The notes under the pieces: model-generated | The model's database searches: none | What the model was told of the DNA's origin: nothing | The model's input: only the letters and a program-made list of their open reading frames with translations | Shown: in pieces, positions 33,569-37,024 of the stretch | Position numbering within the stretch: the stretch's first letter is position 1 | How the letters are laid out: the number at the start of each line of letters is the position of its first letter | Position numbers and translations under genes: made by a program | From: Streptococcus parasanguinis | GTDB lineage: Bacteria; Bacillota; Bacilli; Lactobacillales; Streptococcaceae | Assembly: GCA_018365265.1 (NCBI GenBank) | Contig: JAGZKI010000022.1 | Location: 1-37,024, forward strand | DNA length: 37,024 nucleotides | Reading direction: 5' to 3'

Positions 33569-33597
33569 AAAATGAGGCTCTCGGAGCCTCATTTTTT
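33569..33597 (+). terminator. Repeated terminator hairpin, copy 2
   Basis: The same 27-nt hairpin as at 33290-33316, here with two further T. No coding region precedes it on this strand, so it would terminate only read-through or a transcript from the structured segment. Confidence 0.8.
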
Positions 33598-33661
33598 GTG
33601 GAAGTGAAACGATCAGTTGGTAGTTAGAAGTTATTTTTGTAAAAAAATTCGAGAAAAATAA

Positions 33662-33685
33662 AAAAATCAGGCGAACCTGATTTTT
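33662..33685 (-). terminator. Terminator of the DUF3270 gene
   Basis: A perfect 10-bp stem AAAAATCAGG/CCTGATTTTT around a CGAA loop, with long T/A runs on both sides. On the minus strand it overlaps the stop codon of the DUF3270 gene and could also serve the plus strand. Confidence 0.8.
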
Positions 33686-33986
33686 ATTTTTTTCGTTTAT
33701 TGTAGTAAATTCGGAACCCTTGAATACTAGCAAAGCTAGAACCAATCGCTAAAGCAAACGCAAAGAAGGTATTCATTTTCGTTGCTAAAAAGACAAAACT
33801 AAATACAACCGTCAACACACAGAAAATAGCAATATTTAAAAAATATAGCAATTCACTTAATTGAGGTGCGGGTTCAACTTCAGGAGCATAGTCCTGAATA
33901 GGGGTTTCTTGGGTTTGTTGGGTTTGTTTGGTTAATTCGATATAATCGAATTCTTCATCATAGTGTCTTAAATTTCTTACGGGCAT
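33684..33986 (-). CDS. DUF3270 family small membrane protein
   Basis: A 100-residue protein with an N-terminal soluble part (1-45; MPVRNLRHYDEEFDYIEL, then Gln/Pro-rich), two membrane segments (about 46-68 and 71-90) and a basic end (YYNKRKK). The plan matches the streptococcal DUF3270 family as I remember it; no function is known. GGAGAG lies about 7 nt before the ATG. A candidate -10 (TAGAAT, 34018-34013 on the minus strand) lacks a -35, but a sequence fitting the VicR box lies where an activator would sit. Probably VicR-activated. Confidence 0.75.
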   Translation of the reverse strand: MPVRNLRHYDEEFDYIELTKQTQQTQETPIQDYAPEVEPAPQLSELLYFLNIAIFCVLTVVFSFVFLATKMNTFFAFALAIGSSFASIQGFRIYYNKRKK

Positions 33987-34039
33987 TTTCTCTCTCCTAA
34001 CAGTACTCTATTATTCTATCATGAATTCAGGTATATAAA

Positions 34040-34056
34040 TGTTACAAAAATGTTAC
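34040..34056. promoter_or_regulatory. Candidate VicR (WalR) box
   Basis: TGTTAC, AAAAA, TGTTAC fits exactly the consensus TGTWAH-N5-TGTWAH of WalR/VicR. It lies at about -34 to -50 from the predicted DUF3270 start of transcription and about 60-75 bp upstream of the predicted start of the first U32 gene, so it could act on either. Confidence 0.6.
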
Positions 34057-34103
34057 AAATTTTACAAAATGAATAAATTTTTCTAGAATATCGGAATTTT
34101 TGT

Positions 34104-34109
34104 TATAAT
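34104..34109 (+). promoter_or_regulatory. -10 element of the first U32 gene, leaderless arrangement
   Basis: TATAAT preceded by TGT (extended -10). The ATG at 34116 is 6 nt past it, leaving no space for an untranslated leader. Confidence 0.65.
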
Positions 34110-34115
34110 GGTTCT

Positions 34116-35045
34116 ATGAAAAATATTATTATTACAGCAACAGCAGAGAGTGTTGAGCAAGCGCAAGCCCTGATTGATGCAGGGGTTGACCGAATCTATG
34201 TCGGTGAAAAAGATTACGGATTACGATTGCCTCAAACTTTAAGCTATGACGAAATAAATCGAATTGCCCAACTGGTCCATGCTGCTGGCAAAGAATTGAC
34301 AGTAGCTGTAAATGCACTCATGCACCAATCGATGATGGATTCAATCAAGCCTTTCCTAGATTTTCTAAAGGAAATTCAGGCTGATTATATTACTGTCGGA
34401 GATGCGGGCGTTTTTTATGTCTTGAAACGAGATGGCTATCCATTCAAAACCATCTACGATGCATCAACCATGGTCACTTCTAGCCGCCAGATCAATTTCT
34501 GGGGAAAACAAGCAGGAGCTTCTGAAGCTGTTCTGGCTCGTGAGATTCCATCTGCCGAATTATTCGTAATGGCTGAGAATCTTCAGATTCCAGCAGAAGT
34601 ATTGGTCTATGGTGCTAGCATTATTCACCATTCGAAACGACCTCTTCTTCAGAATTATTACAACTTCATCAAGACAGAGGACTCTGTGACCAAGGAGCGT
34701 GATTTGTTCCTAGCAGAACCAGGAGATCCAAATTCTCATTATTCGGTCTACGAGGACAAACATGGAACCCATATCTTCTCAAATAATGACTTGAATATGA
34801 TGACCAAATTGTCTGAGTTGGTAGAACATGGCTTTGATCATTGGAAACTCGATGGTGTCTACTGTCCGGGTGAAAACTTTGTCAAGATTACAGAGTACTT
34901 TGTCAAGGCCCGTGATTTGATTCAAAAAGGAACATTTACACAGGATCAAGCCTATCTGTTTGATGAAGAAATCCGCAAATTGCATCCAGCTAATCGTGGT
35001 TTGGATACTGGTTTCTATGATTATGAACCAGATCGTGTAAAATAA
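34116..35045 (+). CDS. U32 family protein, YrrN/TrhP1-like (tRNA U34 hydroxylation)
   Basis: The 309-residue protein has the U32 barrel start (TATAESVEQAQALIDAGVDRIYVGE) but lacks the cysteines of the U32 signature: at the matching place it has VYGASIIHHSKRP. A short Cys-poor U32 protein next to a longer Cys-containing one is the arrangement of Bacillus YrrN-YrrO, which is needed for 5-hydroxyuridine at tRNA position 34. I infer the same role, probably as a heteromer, although such genes are usually labelled peptidases. No other start is plausible. A 95-bp spacer with a long hairpin separates it from its partner. Confidence 0.8.
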   Translation: MKNIIITATAESVEQAQALIDAGVDRIYVGEKDYGLRLPQTLSYDEINRIAQLVHAAGKELTVAVNALMHQSMMDSIKPFLDFLKEIQADYITVGDAGVFYVLKRDGYPFKTIYDASTMVTSSRQINFWGKQAGASEAVLAREIPSAELFVMAENLQIPAEVLVYGASIIHHSKRPLLQNYYNFIKTEDSVTKERDLFLAEPGDPNSHYSVYEDKHGTHIFSNNDLNMMTKLSELVEHGFDHWKLDGVYCPGENFVKITEYFVKARDLIQKGTFTQDQAYLFDEEIRKLHPANRGLDTGFYDYEPDRVK

Positions 35046-35058
35046 TAAAAAAACTAGG

Positions 35059-35102
35059 GCTTCTTCGTTTGTGAGTTTTCCTTTTTCAGGGAACGAAGAG
35101 GC
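35059..35102 (+). promoter_or_regulatory. Long hairpin between the two U32 genes
   Basis: GCTTCTTCGTTT (35059-35070) pairs with GAACGAAGAGGC (35091-35102) over 12 bp with two wobble pairs and a 20-nt pyrimidine-rich loop. No T run follows, so it is not a normal terminator. It may be an RNA processing or stability element that separates the expression of the two genes. Confidence 0.5.
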
Positions 35103-35140
35103 TATTCATCATATCGACAATCTTGTAAATTGGAGAAAAC

Positions 35141-36427
35141 ATGACAAATACAAAAAAACGTCCAGAGGTTTTGGTACCTGCTGGAACATTAGAAAAATTA
35201 AAAGTTGCCGTTAATTATGGGGCAGACGCAGTGTTCGTCGGTGGACAAGCCTATGGTTTGCGTAGCCGTGCTGGAAACTTTACCATGGATGAGCTTCGTG
35301 AAGGTATCGAATATGCGCATGCACGTGGCGTAGATGTACACGTGGCTTCGAACATGGTGACCCATGAGGGAAATGAACAAGGGGCTGGTGAATGGTTCCG
35401 TGAATTACGAGATATGGGCCTTGACGCCGTGATCGTCTCAGACCCGGCCTTGATTGAAATCTGTGCAACTTATGCACCTGGACTCAATATTCACTTGTCT
35501 ACGCAAGCTTCTGCAACCAACGTGGAGACCTTCCATTTCTGGAAAGAATATGGCTTGACCCGTGTCGTCTTGGCCCGTGAGGTATCCATGGAAGAGTTGG
35601 CAGAGATCCGTAAGCGTACCGATCTTGAGATCGAAGCCTTCGTTCATGGAGCCATGTGTATTTCTTATTCCGGACGTTGTACCCTTTCTAACCACATGTC
35701 TGACCGGGATGCCAACCGTGGTGGTTGTTCTCAATCTTGTCGTTGGAAATACGATCTCTATGATATGCCATTTGGCCAAGAACGCAAGAGTATCAAAGGA
35801 CAAGTCCCAGAAGAATATTCTATGTCAGCCGTGGACATGTGTATGATCGAAAATATTCCAGACATGATTGACAATGGGGTTGATAGCTTGAAGATCGAAG
35901 GTCGGATGAAATCTGTCCATTACGTATCAACAGTTGCCAACTGTTACAAGGCAGCTTGTGATGCCTATATGGAAAGTCCAGAAGCCTTTTATGCCATTAA
36001 GGATGATTTGATCAATGAATTGTGGAAAGTCGCTCAACGTGAATTAGCAACTGGATTCTACTACCAAACACCGACTGAAAATGAACAATTGTTTGGGGCA
36101 CGTCGTAAGATTCCGCAATACAAATTTGTAGGAGAAGTGGTGGACTTTGATCCATCTACCATGACTGCGACGATTCGCCAACGGAATGTCATCAATGAAG
36201 GCGACCAAGTGGAATTCTACGGACCAGGCTTCCGTCATTTTGAATGCCAGATCCAAGACTTGCATGATAAGGATGGAGTGAAGATTGATCGCGCACCAAA
36301 TCCGATGGAACTTCTTACGATCACCGTTCCACAAGAAGTCAAGCCAGGAGATATGATTCGTTCTTGCCAGGAAGGTTTAATCAATCTCTACTCAAAAGAT
36401 GGGGCAAGTAAAACTGTTCGAGTATAA
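35141..36427 (+). CDS. U32 family protein, YrrO/TrhP2-like (tRNA U34 hydroxylation)
   Basis: The 428-residue protein carries the U32 signature EAFVHGAMCISYSGRCTLS (165-183) and four close cysteines, C173, C180, C196 and C200, which in this family bind an iron-sulphur cluster. The N-terminal barrel (8-300) is followed by a beta-rich C-terminal domain (about 325-425; PQYKFVGEVVDFDPSTMTA). By analogy with Bacillus YrrO and E. coli TrhP it should use prephenate to hydroxylate tRNA uridine 34. GGAG lies 7 nt before the ATG. It follows the Cys-less paralogue. Confidence 0.85.
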   Translation: MTNTKKRPEVLVPAGTLEKLKVAVNYGADAVFVGGQAYGLRSRAGNFTMDELREGIEYAHARGVDVHVASNMVTHEGNEQGAGEWFRELRDMGLDAVIVSDPALIEICATYAPGLNIHLSTQASATNVETFHFWKEYGLTRVVLAREVSMEELAEIRKRTDLEIEAFVHGAMCISYSGRCTLSNHMSDRDANRGGCSQSCRWKYDLYDMPFGQERKSIKGQVPEEYSMSAVDMCMIENIPDMIDNGVDSLKIEGRMKSVHYVSTVANCYKAACDAYMESPEAFYAIKDDLINELWKVAQRELATGFYYQTPTENEQLFGARRKIPQYKFVGEVVDFDPSTMTATIRQRNVINEGDQVEFYGPGFRHFECQIQDLHDKDGVKIDRAPNPMELLTITVPQEVKPGDMIRSCQEGLINLYSKDGASKTVRV

Positions 36428-36465
36428 CAAAAAAAGAGAGGGTTAAATCTCTCTTCAGAATATAG

Positions 36466-36510
36466 AAAAACTCTATTAGGACTAGAAAAACTTCTCCTTT
36501 AGAGTTTTTT
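36466..36510 (+). terminator. Terminator after the U32 genes
   Basis: AAAAACTCTA...AGGA pairs with TCCT...TAGAGTTTTT around a 13-nt loop with a small internal loop, ending in six T. A smaller hairpin (AAGAGAG/CTCTCTT, about 36435-36455) lies just before it without a T run. Confidence 0.7.
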
Positions 36511-36609
36511 CTTTATATAATTATGAAAAAAGATTGAAGAAAATTGTCAAAATGGACTTTTTCTTCAATCTGTATAATCAACTTTTAATTGAATGCATTC
36601 TGTTTGGTT

Positions 36610-37024
36610 TTATTCTTTTCCATAAAGGTAACGACTAGCAATTAACCAAGTAGCAATATACATTATCACGTTAACCAAAAATGCGACAACGATAACCATA
36701 TTCCAATTATGGGATAAATTAGTAGTTAGAATCCCCATAATTGTTGTACCAAAAAGTCCACCAATTTGTTTGTTAGCGTTTAAAGTTGCACCAGCAATTC
36801 CAGATAATTCTTGACCAGCAGCTTCCATAAGAATGGTAGTAGTTGCTGGAGTTAACACTCCGATACCAAGGCTCATTAAAGAAAATAAAGGGATTAGGAT
36901 GTATAGTTGAATTTCATGAAAAAGGACTCCAATTCCAAAAATTCCTGCTGCTCCTACAATGGCAAAAATAATTGAGACAGTAGCGAGGCTTCCCACGGAA
37001 AATCGTTTTACGGCACGTGCGTAA
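36610..37024 (-). CDS. MFS transporter, C-terminal part (cut by the window edge)
   Basis: On the minus strand the frame is open from the window edge and ends with the TAA at 36610. The visible 137 residues hold about four membrane segments (SLATVSIIFAIVGAAGIFGI, IPLFSLMSLGIGVLTPAT, and two after NKQIGGLFGTTIMGIL). The pattern GVLTPATTTILMEAAGQELSG followed by NANKQIGG is typical of the last part of DHA2-type (EmrB/QacA) drug:H+ antiporters. An internal GTG at 36996 could be misread as a start, but upstream codons (YARAVKRFS) show that the gene continues. Substrate unknown. Confidence 0.8.
   Translation of the reverse strand, partial: YARAVKRFSVGSLATVSIIFAIVGAAGIFGIGVLFHEIQLYILIPLFSLMSLGIGVLTPATTTILMEAAGQELSGIAGATLNANKQIGGLFGTTIMGILTTNLSHNWNMVIVVAFLVNVIMYIATWLIASRYLYGKE

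Noticed and set aside
1..37024. CRISPR array, tRNA or rRNA genes, insertion sequence or prophage
   Set aside because: No regularly spaced repeats, tRNA-like cloverleaf, rRNA sequence, transposase, integrase or phage gene was found on either strand.

Overview
The window looks like chromosomal DNA of a low-GC Firmicute, almost certainly an oral (viridans) Streptococcus of the mitis/sanguinis type. The indicators are a VicRKX system whose kinase has a single membrane span, the vicX-rnc-smc-HAD-HAD-ftsY order, ccpA divergent from pepQ, a CpoA-type glycolipid glycosyltransferase pair, a T-box in front of thrS, hprK-lgt, and small streptococcal families (DUF3270, SPJ_0845-like). No rRNA, tRNA, CRISPR array, transposase or prophage gene was seen. 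The genus rests on remembered family sequences and gene order; the species is not determined.

Layout. 1-2.5 kb: a palindromic intergenic element, pepQ (-) and ccpA (+) sharing a regulatory region with a cre-like site. 2.5-3.95 kb: an AT-rich divergent pair (TetR regulator and methyltransferase) placed at the ccpA terminator. 4-8.7 kb: two membrane-glycolipid glycosyltransferases, a T-box leader and thrS. 8.7-10.3 kb: a DUF389 membrane protein and a second, diverged copy of the 3' end of thrS. 10.4-13.3 kb: vicRKX. 13.3-15.85 kb: an accessory block of small membrane proteins, including a DUF443/TsaI-like one, a lipoprotein and a DUF454 protein, between vicX and rnc. 15.9-23.4 kb: rnc, smc, two HAD phosphatases and ftsY as one overlapping operon. 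23.5-27.1 kb, minus strand: zwf, then a 49-residue protein, a YraQ-type permease and a TIGR03943 protein as one operon. 27.2-33.3 kb: tex, a SprT-like gene, a PspC-domain gene, a membrane protein, hprK, lgt, and DUF948 and YtxH proteins. 33.3-37 kb: a structured non-coding stretch, a DUF3270 protein, two U32-family genes probably for tRNA U34 hydroxylation, and the C-terminal part of an MFS exporter cut by the window edge.

The genes serve carbon control (ccpA, hprK, zwf), envelope maintenance (vicRKX, the glycosyltransferases, lgt, ftsY), chromosome organisation (smc) and RNA metabolism (rnc, thrS, tex, U32 pair). The most unusual feature is architectural. At three places (after ccpA, thrS and the YtxH gene) a transcription terminator or gene 3' end occurs twice and the two copies enclose extra DNA. 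Other points for a second look: the orphan DUF443/TsaI-like region, a 27-nt hairpin pair enclosing a foldable 150-nt segment, a VicR box beside a DUF3270 gene, and three genes whose start codon lies 6-7 nt after a -10 element (probable leaderless mRNAs).
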